Below are positions 1 through 9,438 of a DNA stretch of 64,000 nucleotides, piece by piece. The stretch's first letter is position 1, and each line of letters opens with the position of its first letter. The DNA comes from Flavobacterium sp. MDT1-60 (GTDB taxonomy: Bacteria > Bacteroidota > Bacteroidia > Flavobacteriales > Flavobacteriaceae): NCBI RefSeq assembly GCF_014844035.1, contig NZ_CP062159.1:3038001-3102000 (forward strand), given 5' to 3'. The position numbers were made by a program, and so were the translations under genes. The notes under the pieces were generated by a model. The model saw nothing but the letters and a program-made list of their open reading frames with translations, did no database searches and was not told the origin of the DNA.

Positions 1-2
1 AC

Positions 3-197
3 TGGAAAAAGGTTCTGATTTATGTTGATGGTTTAACACTGGAAGAAGTCATAGCAAAGCTAAAAAAAGAGCATTCATTCTCTGTAAATTATTTAGAAGA
101 CGATCTGAAAAATCTGAAAATTCAAGGAACTCTTGATACCAGACAAGGCTTTTATGAGATGCTGCAAACTATTGCTTTTGCATTGGAAATAAAATAA
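3..197 (+). CDS. FecR-like anti-sigma factor, C-terminal fragment (5' cut by window)
   Basis: The open frame enters from the left edge and reads as the C-terminal (DUF4974-type) domain of Bacteroidota FecR proteins: a short strand, then 'LTLEEVIAKLKKEHSFSV', then 'LDTRQGFYEMLQTIAFALEIK'-like text. FecR proteins sit in the inner membrane and pass a signal from a TonB receptor's STN domain to an ECF sigma factor. The STN-type receptor next door at 409 fits that pairing. The frame stops at 195-197, but adding one A to the A-run at 191-194 would continue it to 235 with the usual family ending (...TGNNTYLISR). The early stop is therefore probably a one-base deletion. Family assignment is inferred from a short stretch; the sigma factor would lie upstream of the window. 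Confidence 0.7.
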   Translation, partial: WKKVLIYVDGLTLEEVIAKLKKEHSFSVNYLEDDLKNLKIQGTLDTRQGFYEMLQTIAFALEIK

Positions 198-408
198 GAC
201 CCACCGGAAATAACACTTATCTGATTAGTCGGTAAGGGATTTCCATATTTTCAAAAATACATTTAGATCATAATGTGATTGTAGCGATTTTCAAATTTTT
301 GCAAAAAAGTTTGAAAGAGCTGTTATGCAATTGTTCGAATACAAAAATGAAATTAAATCAAAAAAGAACTATTAAATAAATTCTAATTAAACTAAATATT
401 TATCAATT

Positions 409-3400
409 ATGAACAATGATTCTTCCAGGCAATTTATTACTGCCTTCTGGATTTTGCTTTTCGGATTATTTCTTGGAACAAGCACGATTTATGCACAAAA
501 TGGCACCGTATCGGTTGATTTTAAAAATTCTTCCCCACAAAAAATAATTGATAATTTAAAGACTCAGACTCCTTATCAGTTTGTTTATCAGAAAGATTTG
601 GACTTAAGCACTCCTTTAGTAACATTAAAAAAAGACAATGTCTCGATTGATGAGATTTTAGATGATTTACAAAATCTGACAAACTTAAATTTCAAAAGAA
701 CCGAAAATAATATTGCGGTTAAGAGAAATGATGTGGTCAAAAAAAAAAGAATGGGAAAATTACCGGAAAGGTAGTTGACAACAAAGGACTTTCATTGCCT
801 GGTGCAAATATTAAAGTTGTCGAAACAGGTTTAGGAACTCAAACAGACATCGATGGGAATTATGTTTTGAACCTCGAACCGGGAGTATACACGATAGAAA
901 TAAGTGTAATTTCTTTTCAGACTCAAAAAATAACGAATGTAAAAGTCGTTGAAGATCAGGAAACACCACTTGTTGTATCCTTAAAAGAAGATGCCGAATC
1001 ACTGAATGAAGTTATCATTATTCAGGATTATAAAAAAGCAACAGCCTCAGTTGGTGGTATGTTGCTGCAACAGAAAAAAGCAGCTCAGTTTTCTGATGGT
1101 ATTTCGGCAGAGCAAATTGCCAGAACACCAGACAGAGATGTGGCAAGTTCATTAAAACGTATTACGGGTGTAACAACAATTGGCGATAAATATGTTGTGG
1201 TACGTTCTATGGGCGAGAGATGGAATCAGGCGGTTATGGACGGAATCGCACTACCAAGTACAGACGCTTATCAGCAAAGTTTCTCTTTTGATATTATTCC
1301 AACTTCTATAGTCGAAAGTATTATGGTAAGCAAATCTGCAACGCCGGATATGTACGCCAATTTTGCCGGAGGTTATGTTGAAGTTAAGACAATGGATATT
1401 CCTAAGGAAAATTTTAACAATTTTTCTATCAGTAATTCTTATAATAGCAAAAGTGCTTTTAAGGAGCGATTAACAAGGCAGGAAGGCGATTATGATTATT
1501 TTGGTTTTGATGACGGACGACGTGATTATCCTAATAACCTTATAGCGCTAGAAGTACCAACAACTGAGGCAACATCTGATCTTTTTATTCAACAATCAAA
1601 AGAGTTTACGGAGGATAATTTTTCAACTTATAAGACCTACGGTGCTCCGGGAACGACATTGCAATTTGGTTTAGGACGTGTCTATAAATTGAAAGACAAT
1701 AACAAATGGGGATTTGTTGGTTCTTTAATTTTTAAGAATACGCAGGAAAAACTTGAAATTGAGCATACAGAAAGAAATAATAAAAGTAATACCGAATTTT
1801 CTGCGGAGAATGAGAAAGAGTTGTATTCAACTTTCAGAAAATATGGATTTAAAAATTCAGGAGCCAATTATAATTATAATTCAACTTTAGGCGGTATGTT
1901 TAATGCGGCTATTCAGTTGGATAATCATAAAATTACAATGCGTAATACTGTTATGCATATTTATAACAATCAATTAACCCAAATCACAGGTTTTGAAAAT
2001 GAAAATGCTATTTCAGAAATATTAGATGGTACTAATTTACCTGTAACGTTAGAATCTAATTATCCTGTTTATACGACTTTCATCCAAAATAAAATTGAAG
2101 GAAATCACAAATTCGATAAGCTTGAAGTTAATTGGTATGGCGCCTATGGAAATGTAGCAAAAGATACCAAAGATGCAACATTTGCAGAAATTCGCCGTGA
2201 GAAGGTAGGTGATGATGTGCTGGAGTACTATAATGTTTATAACGCTGCAAACGGCCGATTCCCGTTTAGCAGAAGCAATTTCACCAATGATGAGGCCGAT
2301 TATAACTGGGCCATTAATTTCAAATACACTTTTAATTTTGGTGATTCTTTTACAAATGATATAAAAGGGGGCTATTTTGGAACCTATAAAAAAGCAACAA
2401 ATCAACAGGAATCTGCCAAAATGGTTGTTATTGGGCAGGGAACTGACCGAGCTAAGATTTATGAACCACTTTCTGAATTTTTAGACGTATCAAATTATTA
2501 TTGGGGAGGTTTTGGATGGCAGGATTATGGCACATACGGCAATAAGTATGAAGGTGATGTAAAAATACATTCACCATTTTTAATGCTCGATGATAAAATT
2601 GGCCGATACGTAAGATTGGTTTGGGGAGTAAGAGCAGAAAGTTACATTTATACAGAAATACAAAGTCAGTCTGAAGCTCCCAATGGTTTAGGAAAAGACC
2701 AGGCAGATGATAAAGTTTGGCAATTTCTGCCATCAGCAAGTTTAATAATTAGTCCAACTAATAAAATGAATGTTAGATTGGGGTATAATAAATCTGTTTT
2801 GCGTCCACAATTTGCAGAGCGTTTGGGTATTCCTTATTACGACCCAATTCGTTCGGCGAAAATCTACAATTACTCAGATGGATTGGTTTCAAGTGTAGCT
2901 AATAATTATGATTTTAAAGTAGAATGGTTTCCATCCGGTGCTGAGATTTTGTCTTTTGGTATTTATCATAAAAACATTGATGATCCAATCGAATCAGTTG
3001 GTTTCCGCAATCCTTCAGGGACAAGGGATATCTACAATTTGAACTCAAACAATGCCAAACTTTGGGGTGTTGAATTTGAGTTTTATAAAGATCTTTCTTT
3101 CTTAGGCGAAGGAGAAATCTTAAAAGATCTGTTTGTTTATGGGAACGCTTCTTTTAATGATACAAAAGTAACATCCTATGTTAATATAGACGGAACCGGA
3201 GGACTTTATGAAGCCAACAGGCCTTTGTACGGGCAATCACCTTATACTTACAATCTTGGTCTGGATTATGTAGGTGACCGTTTGGGCTTTAGTCTTAGGC
3301 ATAATGCTATTGGAGATCAATATATACTGGTAGGTTTTGAATACAGTGCCGAGGAAATTCGAAGACCATATGCGATAACGGATGCTCAGGTAAGCTTCAA

Positions 3401-3647
3401 ATTTTTTAAAGAGAAAAATCTGGAACTAAAATGCAGCATGAAAAATATCTTTGATGCAGGTATAGAAACTTATAATAACACTAATAGTTACAGTAAAATT
3501 ACGGATGTTCCCTATGGGTCAAATCCAAGAGAACGATTTAATCTGGGAGCAGGAGCAACAGATAAGTATGATGAAGATATTGATCAGGTTGTATTTAAAG
3601 CCTGGAGTGGAAGAACTATAAGTGTATCTCTTAATTATGGGTTTTAG
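409..3647 (+). pseudogene. STN-type TonB-dependent outer-membrane receptor, frameshifted in a 10-A tract
   Basis: This is one receptor gene in two frames. The first part (409-774) has a signal peptide ending near 'IYAQ' and an STN (secretin/TonB short N-terminal) domain. The second part (open frame 795-3647) has a CarboxypepD_reg beta-sandwich starting 'LPGANIKV', a plug domain ('TPDRDVASSLKRITGV', 'VRSMGERWNQ'), and a long beta-barrel ending in aromatic residues (YGF). The two frames join if one A is added to the run of ten A at 739-748, giving an unbroken '...KNGKITGKVVDNKG...'. STN domains signal through FecR, and a FecR end lies just upstream, so this looks like a regulated uptake receptor. 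The substrate is unknown. The break could be a sequencing error, slippage-based phase variation or a true pseudogene. The conserved barrel argues against long-term decay. Confidence 0.85.
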
Positions 3648-3791
3648 CATTCTTAGTCATACTTTAAAATCAATGGCAGAGAATTGTGGGCGTTCTTTTC
3701 ACGGATATTAAGAAACCGTTAACAAAAAAACAGACATGATTTTTTGCTTCTTTAAAAGCTAATACCTAATAGAAGATAAGACATTTTCTAC

Positions 3792-4004
3792 TTAGATAAA
3801 TCTAAACACTGGTGTTGGTAAAGATTCTGTTTTAGCAGAATCTCTAATTAGTTCCTTGATAAACTTTAAACAGACAAAATTGTAAAGGTTGCAGATATTC
3901 GGAATCTTCAATAAAAAAGCCAATGTGTATTTAATGGCGTCGGGTTCATCATATCCATAAACATCTAGCTTTTGTTTGTTGTAAAGTTTAAAGAGAAATG
4001 ACAT
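3792..4004 (-). CDS. Doubtful 70-aa hypothetical protein
   Basis: This open frame lies alone in the 546-base gap between the receptor and the beta-helix lipoprotein, on the opposite strand. No domain is recognised. The protein is rich in K, I, L and N as expected from AT-rich DNA, with no signal peptide. A weak purine-rich stretch precedes the start. It may be a chance open frame. The rest of the gap (3648-3791 and 4005-4051) shows nothing recognisable. Confidence 0.2.
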   Translation of the reverse strand: MSFLFKLYNKQKLDVYGYDEPDAIKYTLAFLLKIPNICNLYNFVCLKFIKELIRDSAKTESLPTPVFRFI

Positions 4005-4051
4005 TGAATCCTTTCATTAAATAAAATCCTAAGAATGAAAGATGGAGTAGG

Positions 4052-4194
4052 CGTAAACCTCCGGTGGTAAAGCGGAATCGTTTATAGAAAAAGAAGTATT
4101 TACCAAAAACGAGAAAGACCTAAGGAAAGGAATTTTGCTGCCCTCTCCAAAGGCCTGGTATAATAGCAGCAAATATAGAAATAATTAAATTATT
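4052..4194 (+). repeat. Duplicated leader, copy 1
   Basis: About 143 bases before the start at 4195 are closely similar to the 140 bases before the start at 5817. Shared blocks include CGTAAACCTC-GGTGGTAAAGCGG, AAGTATTTACCAAAAACGA, AGACCTAAGGAAAGGAATTT and GCTGCCCTCTCCAA, then AATAGCAGCAAAT just before the ATG. The similarity continues into the lipoprotein signal peptide. The block does not keep an open frame, so it is a conserved untranslated leader or promoter region rather than coding sequence. Confidence 0.75.
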
Positions 4195-5493
4195 ATGAAA
4201 AACTTTTTTTTATTCGCAATTGTAGCTCTGCTTGTGAGTTCTTGCCAAAATGATGATTCTTCTGCTGATTCTTCTTTTTCTATGAAAGCTGCTGGTGCTG
4301 ACTATTCAGGATATCCTGCAACAGTACAAACGGTAAGTGGTGATATCACAACAAACACAACCTGGACGAGCGACAAAGTTTGGGAAATTAGCGGAGTGGT
4401 GAGTGTGAAAGCCGGGGCTACATTAACAATTCAGGCTGGAACGTTTATTAAAGCTAAACCTCTCGCGCCAGGGGTTGCTACAGGAGCTCTTGTAATTACT
4501 AAAACAGGTAAAATTGATGCACAAGGAACAGCAAATGCTCCAATTATTTTTACAAGTTATAACTTATTAGATGGTAATGCTACAACAACAGCAACTCCTG
4601 GAGATTTTGCAGGTGTAGTGATTTTGGGTGACGATCAGGTAAATAACGGATTGACTACCAATGTTATCGAAGGATTAGGAGATCAGCCTGCTATTTCTGA
4701 TTTTTATTATGGTGGTTCTAATGCTGCTCACAACGCAGGAACTATCAGTTATGTACGTATCGAATTTGCTGGTAGAATTTTAGATGATGGTATCGAAATC
4801 AATGGTCTTACTTTTGGTGGTGTAGGTGTTGCTACAACCGTGAACCACGTTCAGGTATCCTACGGTAGAGATGATTCATTTGAGTTTTTTGGAGGAAGAG
4901 TAAACGCTTCGTATTTAGTTTCTTTTGCACCAGATGACGATAACTTTGATTTTGATCTTGGTTACACAGGAACAATTACAAAAGCTATTGCACTTGCTGA
5001 TAGTAATTCTACTCACAGTTTGAGTGGAGGAAACCCAGATTCAAACGGTATCGAATTAGATAACAACGCTGGAGGTACTGCAACAACATTAATCACTCGT
5101 CCTGTAATTTCTCAATTGTCTATCATTGGAGTTAGCTCTGCTACAGTTGCTAACTTATACGAAAATGCAATCCACGTTCGTAGATTAGGACAAATCAGTC
5201 TTTCTAACGTTACTGTTACAGGATACAATAAAGGAATCAACTGGGAGTCTCCTTCATTGCCAAGTAATTCTACTTGGACAGCATTATCTATTCACGGATT
5301 TGTTAATCCAGTATTGCCTGTAGGAACAACTTTAGGTTTTGGTAACACAACTTCAACGGTTAATCCTGCTACAAATTGGGCACTTACACAACCATTCTTT
5401 AACAATGGTGCATTAGACTTTACTGGGGCAACAGGTGCATTTAAAACAGAAGCACTTTGGACTAATACCTGGACTAAATTTACAAATTTCTAA
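4195..5493 (+). CDS. Beta-helix-type surface lipoprotein
   Basis: The protein is 432 aa. It starts with a lipoprotein signal peptide with lipobox 'VSSC' (Cys about residue 17) and 'QNDD' after it, an acidic spacing often seen on surface-exposed Bacteroidota lipoproteins. The body is rich in G, T, N and V with repeating strand-turn patterns such as 'LTIQAGTFIKA', 'GKIDAQGTANAPIIFTS' and 'GTISYVRIEFAG'. This matches the parallel beta-helix proteins found next to TonB receptors in this phylum. It probably works at the cell surface with the receptor at 409, perhaps in substrate binding, but no activity can be assigned. A duplicated leader precedes it and a strong terminator follows at 5521. Confidence 0.75.
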   Translation: MKNFFLFAIVALLVSSCQNDDSSADSSFSMKAAGADYSGYPATVQTVSGDITTNTTWTSDKVWEISGVVSVKAGATLTIQAGTFIKAKPLAPGVATGALVITKTGKIDAQGTANAPIIFTSYNLLDGNATTTATPGDFAGVVILGDDQVNNGLTTNVIEGLGDQPAISDFYYGGSNAAHNAGTISYVRIEFAGRILDDGIEINGLTFGGVGVATTVNHVQVSYGRDDSFEFFGGRVNASYLVSFAPDDDNFDFDLGYTGTITKAIALADSNSTHSLSGGNPDSNGIELDNNAGGTATTLITRPVISQLSIIGVSSATVANLYENAIHVRRLGQISLSNVTVTGYNKGINWESPSLPSNSTWTALSIHGFVNPVLPVGTTLGFGNTTSTVNPATNWALTQPFFNNGALDFTGATGAFKTEALWTNTWTKFTNF

Positions 5494-5520
5494 TACTTTT
5501 TGGTTAATAAATTATTGAAT

Positions 5521-5550
5521 AGCATGGGTAGAAATTCTGCCCATGCTTTT
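5521..5550 (+). terminator. Rho-independent terminator
   Basis: AGCATGGG (5521-5528) pairs with CCCATGCT (5540-5547), and an inner AGAA/TTCT pairing extends the stem. A T-run follows. It lies 27 bases after the beta-helix lipoprotein stop, so the next gene must have its own promoter. Confidence 0.85.
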
Positions 5551-5676
5551 TAAAAATAAAAAATAAAAGAACTATACGTTAGAAAATTTTAAATATAGCA
5601 TTTGCCTGCTTTACAATGTGGGAAGATGATTTGATGGTGGTAATGTTTCTGATCAGGCTTTGTCGGATAGATTAAA

Positions 5677-5816
5677 CGTAAACCTCTGGTGGTAAAGCGG
5701 AAAAGTTTATATAAAAGTATTTACCAAAAACGATATAGAGAGACCTAAGGAAAGGAATTTTGCTGCCCTCTCCAATAACGTGGTTTAATAGCAGCAAATG
5801 CAACAATTAATTTATT
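5677..5816 (+). repeat. Duplicated leader, copy 2
   Basis: Second copy of the leader described at 4052, ending at the ATG of the next lipoprotein. The first 20 or so codons of the two genes are also alike (lipobox 'VSSCQNDD'). The bodies of the two proteins are unrelated, so only the expression and export end was duplicated or kept. The stretch between the terminator and this copy (5551-5676) shows nothing else. Confidence 0.75.
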
Positions 5817-6545
5817 ATGAAAAATTTTTATTTATTCGCACTCATAATTCTGATTGTGAGTTCTTGTCAAAATGATGATCCTTTTAACGATTCTACTGGT
5901 ACTCCAAAACCTGTAGATCCTGACCCTGAATACCCTGAAGAAGTAGATCCTGTACAGGGGAGTTTTACAATTTGGGAAGACGATTTTGAGGATGGAGACG
6001 TTTCTGATTGGGTTTTTCTGGATAAGGATGGAAATAATAGCAGCTGGATTGCCAGAAAAAATATTCAATTAGACCAAAGTACCGGTGCTGTAGTCGAGGG
6101 TACTATAAATATTTTAGGAACATATAATATAGATCTTAGTAATGGTGCACCGCTTGGTGTAATGGAAGAAAATTGGGCTACAACAGCGCCAATTGACCTT
6201 TCGTATTACTCAGGAAAAATAGAATTAATTATTAATGCGCAAACTTCTATTTATGATGGCCCGCAGGATTTATTAGTATATGGTTCAACATCACCGGATC
6301 CAGCAACTTTTAAACCTTTGGCTACAATACATTTAAAGCGAGAAACAATGTTCGATGCAGAGTTTAAAGATTACACAGTAGATATTTCAGAATTTGTTGG
6401 TAAAACCCAAGTTTATATTTCACTAGTAAATGCAAACGTGACATTTATTGGCTATGAAATTGACAAAATATGGATTACTGCCGGAGCACTTTTAGAAAAT
6501 GGTATTTCGAAAAAAGCACCGAAGTTTAAATTTATCAAAAAGTAA
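5817..6545 (+). CDS. Surface lipoprotein, choice-of-anchor / cleaved-adhesin-like domain
   Basis: A 242-aa protein with a lipoprotein signal peptide (lipobox 'VSSC' then 'QNDD') almost identical to that of the gene at 4195. A Pro/Asp/Glu-rich linker ('PKPVDPDPEYPEEVDP') follows. The rest ('WEDDFEDGDVSDWVFLDKDG' through 'VYISLVNANVTFIGYEIDKI') resembles the jelly-roll 'choice-of-anchor' or cleaved-adhesin domain, in which 'DFE..D...W...D.DG' opens the fold. This fold often binds sugars or proteins at the cell surface. It is probably part of the receptor-associated lipoprotein set. Function is inferred from the fold only. Confidence 0.7.
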   Translation: MKNFYLFALIILIVSSCQNDDPFNDSTGTPKPVDPDPEYPEEVDPVQGSFTIWEDDFEDGDVSDWVFLDKDGNNSSWIARKNIQLDQSTGAVVEGTINILGTYNIDLSNGAPLGVMEENWATTAPIDLSYYSGKIELIINAQTSIYDGPQDLLVYGSTSPDPATFKPLATIHLKRETMFDAEFKDYTVDISEFVGKTQVYISLVNANVTFIGYEIDKIWITAGALLENGISKKAPKFKFIKK

Positions 6546-6603
6546 AATAAATCAGTAATTGTTTTAGCCGCAGAGCAAAACAGTTGCCCATTACATATAT
6601 AAA

Positions 6604-7377
6604 ATGAAAAACAAGATTGTTAAAATACTTTTTCCTTTAATGGCGCTTCTCTTTTTAGGGTCATGCGCAAATGACGAATTAGTGCCTTATTACCAACAGC
6701 AAGAACCTGGTAAGTTAGTGATTAGAGGTTATAATGCAAGGCGGGATTCTATTCAGATTGCTGTTGATGGCAAAGTAATAAAAATTGGAAAGCAGGATGC
6801 ATTCGTCAAAAATATTGTCAAAGATTATGATTTTGTGATCTATGAAAATAAGCCCAAAAATGTTGTGATTACAAATAAAAGAACCAAAGAAATTTTGCAT
6901 TCCTATCAAATAGGAAATGAAAAAGACATAGATACGATTTCGTTTTATACCAAAAAAGATTTATGGGTTGATAAGGTCTTGTCCACAAAACCCGGACTGC
7001 TAACATCGACCGGAAATGCGGGATTCAAATTTATTTTTCCCACCGTTAATCGTTATTCAGCCAGCGGGTATAGTGGAAATTTAGACGGCATTATTCGAAA
7101 ATTGAGCGGCGAAACAATCGCTGTAGCAAAAAACATAGGGAAAGATCAATACAGCAGTTTTGTTGAATTTCCTGCTTCGCTGCCTCCAGTTATAAAAATG
7201 GAATTGGTGAAACACGGCACAACAGAATCTTATATAGCCGGAAAGCAGGTTTTTGTTACTATGTTGATGACAAAAAACAAATCAAGATTGATTGTACTGG
7301 ATGAAAAAAAGGCAGATAATGGTCAATTTTCGGGTATTGATGCAACTTTGAATCTGGTAGATTTTTTTTCTTTCTAA
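6604..7377 (+). CDS. Lipoprotein of unknown function
   Basis: A 257-aa protein with a lipoprotein signal peptide (lipobox 'LGSC', then 'ANDE'). The region after it ('GKLVIRGYNARRDSIQIAVDGK') resembles the start of beta-sandwich lipoproteins of the DUF4397 type, but the match is weak. It lies 58 bases after the adhesin-like lipoprotein and 46 before the S41 peptidase, so the three probably form one transcription unit. No catalytic motif is visible. Confidence 0.65.
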   Translation: MKNKIVKILFPLMALLFLGSCANDELVPYYQQQEPGKLVIRGYNARRDSIQIAVDGKVIKIGKQDAFVKNIVKDYDFVIYENKPKNVVITNKRTKEILHSYQIGNEKDIDTISFYTKKDLWVDKVLSTKPGLLTSTGNAGFKFIFPTVNRYSASGYSGNLDGIIRKLSGETIAVAKNIGKDQYSSFVEFPASLPPVIKMELVKHGTTESYIAGKQVFVTMLMTKNKSRLIVLDEKKADNGQFSGIDATLNLVDFFSF

Positions 7378-7423
7378 TTGAATTATGATAAGAGTGTATG
7401 TCCATTAATTTTAAAAGTAAAAA

Positions 7424-8767
7424 ATGAAATATTCTTCTCTTATTAAAATACTTTTTCTGGCACTATTAGTACTTTCCTGTGAAGTTGATGACAGGCCGGA
7501 AGTATACGAAGAAGGTTCAAATAAATACGTAAATGACTGGATGTATGATCAAATGAAAAAATATTATAAATGGAATGAAACAATGCCTGATCAGGGGAAT
7601 TTATCAATAAATCCAAAAGAATATTTTGGAAGATTACTACACGAGGACGATGTTTATTCATATGCTTTACATCCTAATTTGCCGGAAACTGCACCAAAAA
7701 GTTTAAGAAGGAATTTTGGGTTTGATATTTCTTTTGTAGCTTATCAAAACAAAATTTACGGAGTAATATTATATGCATTGTATGATTCTCCTGCTAAAAA
7801 TAACGGATTATTACGAGGACAATTAATAACTGAAATTGATGGCGTTGAACTCAGTATAAATAATTATGAGCAGATTTACAAAAATATGATAACAGCAACC
7901 CATTTAGATCTGATGGTAGTTTCCTATTCAGAAGAAATGGGCTTTTCAAAACCGGAACAAGTTTCTTTATTGCAAGGTTTTTCATTTTCTCAGCCTGTTC
8001 TTAATAAAATAATTACAGCTAATAATATTAAAATAGGTTATGTAGAAATCCCTCATTTTGATGTTGGTCAGGCAACATTGTTTCTGCAGATTTTTCAGGA
8101 ATTAAAAAATAAAGATATAACAGAATTAATTTTAGATTTGAGATATAATGGAGGCGGAGATATATCTTCTGCAACAGCATTAAGCATAATTTTGGCACCT
8201 AATATAAAATCAAACGATCTTTTTATACAATTTGAAGGAAACGAAAACGGAGGTATTGTCAAACAATCTTTTCAGCAGGCTTTACAAAGTAATGAAAGCA
8301 ATGTAAGTTTTGATCTGCTTAAAAATGTGCATCCCAATATTAAAAGCGTCTATATTTTATGCGGAAAACATACTGCTTCTGCTTCAGAAATAATGATTAA
8401 CAATCTTCGTCCTTTTATGAATGTCATTACAATAGGCGAGAAAACCGTTGGTAAAGATGTGGCGGGGTTTCCTATTGAAGACGATAGGATTCCAAATACT
8501 AAAGGCTGGATTTTATATCCATCTATTTATAAATTATTCAACGCCAGACACGAAGGTAATTATTCAGGCGGAATATACCCATCAGTAGCTGTTGATGAAC
8601 TTCGCAATCCTGAAATTTTTCCTTTAGGCAATCGCTCTGAAATTTTGTTAAGTACAGCCATTAATTCAATTTCAGGAAATACAAGTAAAATGAAAACTGC
8701 AACATCAAGATCATTACCACTTTCTAAAATTTATATCGATGCAGATCCGTTGCTGATTGCACGTTAA
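7424..8767 (+). CDS. S41-family serine peptidase lipoprotein (C-terminal-processing type)
   Basis: A 447-aa protein with a lipoprotein signal peptide (lipobox 'VLSC', then 'EVDD'). A short PDZ-like region ('SPAKNNGLLRGQLITEIDG') precedes the S41 catalytic domain. Hallmarks are 'LILDLRYNGGGD' and 'HTASASEIM', carrying the nucleophile Ser, followed by 'GEKTVGKDV', carrying the general-base Lys. S41 peptidases of this layout cut proteins near the C terminus or degrade envelope proteins. Bacteroidota lipoprotein versions are often next to TonB/SusD-type systems. The likely site of action is the periplasm or outer membrane. The target is unknown; maturing the neighbouring lipoproteins is only a guess. 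Confidence 0.88.
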   Translation: MKYSSLIKILFLALLVLSCEVDDRPEVYEEGSNKYVNDWMYDQMKKYYKWNETMPDQGNLSINPKEYFGRLLHEDDVYSYALHPNLPETAPKSLRRNFGFDISFVAYQNKIYGVILYALYDSPAKNNGLLRGQLITEIDGVELSINNYEQIYKNMITATHLDLMVVSYSEEMGFSKPEQVSLLQGFSFSQPVLNKIITANNIKIGYVEIPHFDVGQATLFLQIFQELKNKDITELILDLRYNGGGDISSATALSIILAPNIKSNDLFIQFEGNENGGIVKQSFQQALQSNESNVSFDLLKNVHPNIKSVYILCGKHTASASEIMINNLRPFMNVITIGEKTVGKDVAGFPIEDDRIPNTKGWILYPSIYKLFNARHEGNYSGGIYPSVAVDELRNPEIFPLGNRSEILLSTAINSISGNTSKMKTATSRSLPLSKIYIDADPLLIAR

Positions 8768-8808
8768 ATTAAAAATGTTTTTAATTTTTTATAGTATAAT
8801 ATCTAATT

Positions 8809-9078
8809 ATGCAAGGAATAAATTCTTCAGAGCATCGGATTTTGCTGGCTGCATTCCGCAAATTCGAACAGATGTCTGCAATTTCCAGGAATAAAGTAGA
8901 GGAAAACGAAGATGCTAATACACGACGAGCCATGGAAGAACTCGATGCGCTCTACGATAAATTTCAAATATTATTTGCTGAGCTTGAAAATTGTGCCAAA
9001 CAATATGAACTCAAAAAGAAATCAACACGAAGTATTATTAATAGGTGCCTCCGAAAATTGATTCCCATTTTTGTTTAA
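8809..9078 (+). CDS. Small helical protein, unknown
   Basis: An 89-aa protein with no signal peptide, predicted by eye to be largely alpha-helical with a heptad-like stretch ('NTRRAMEELDALYDKFQILF') and a basic C terminus. No family recognised. It starts 41 bases after the S41 peptidase and ends 12 bases before a strong terminator, so it is the last gene of that unit. The neat fit between gene and terminator supports it being real. Confidence 0.6.
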   Translation: MQGINSSEHRILLAAFRKFEQMSAISRNKVEENEDANTRRAMEELDALYDKFQILFAELENCAKQYELKKKSTRSIINRCLRKLIPIFV

Positions 9079-9090
9079 TTAGTATAAAAT

Positions 9091-9126
9091 AAAACCCGTT
9101 GTAGCAAACATTTTACAACGGGTTTT
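9091..9126. terminator. Strong hairpin terminator
   Basis: A perfect 13-bp stem (AAAACCCGTTGTA at 9091-9103 with TACAACGGGTTTT at 9114-9126). It has A-rich and T-rich flanks, so it can stop transcription from both sides. Confidence 0.9.
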
Positions 9127-9290
9127 ATTTTAATTGGTTTTTAAGTAATACGATACTTTTAATATACTTTATTTCTTAATAACTGGTATTGATTTTTATA
9201 GCTGTTTTTAAATTTGATGTAAAGCCATTTTTAATTCGGATACTTTAAAAATTTTGTCAATTCCCTATCCTTTTTTCATTCTGTTTATTT

Positions 9291-9331
9291 CCAATGTTAA
9301 GTTTTTACTCTGAAGCAAAACTTAACATTGG
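9291..9331. repeat. 15-bp perfect inverted repeat in a gene-free gap
   Basis: CCAATGTTAAGTTTT (9291-9305) is the exact reverse complement of 9317-9331, with an 11-base loop. It lies in the 360-base gap between the small helical protein and the Lys-rich protein. A degenerate echo of the half-site (TTAACATTAAG, then AACATTGG) occurs near 9367-9400, closer to the Lys-rich gene. It could be an operator or an RNA hairpin. Nothing else is evident in the gap. Confidence 0.6.
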
Positions 9332-9438
9332 GATGTTGTTTTTAACGGTATATTTGTTAATAATTAATTAACATTAAGTTAAAACAAAAGTAACATTGGA
9401 AATTATTTAAAATTTCACTCTAATAAATATATCTGCAC

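Noticed and set aside
2049-2405. 118-aa minus-strand frame inside the first TonB receptor
   Set aside because: Shadow of the receptor's coding strand with no recognisable domain.
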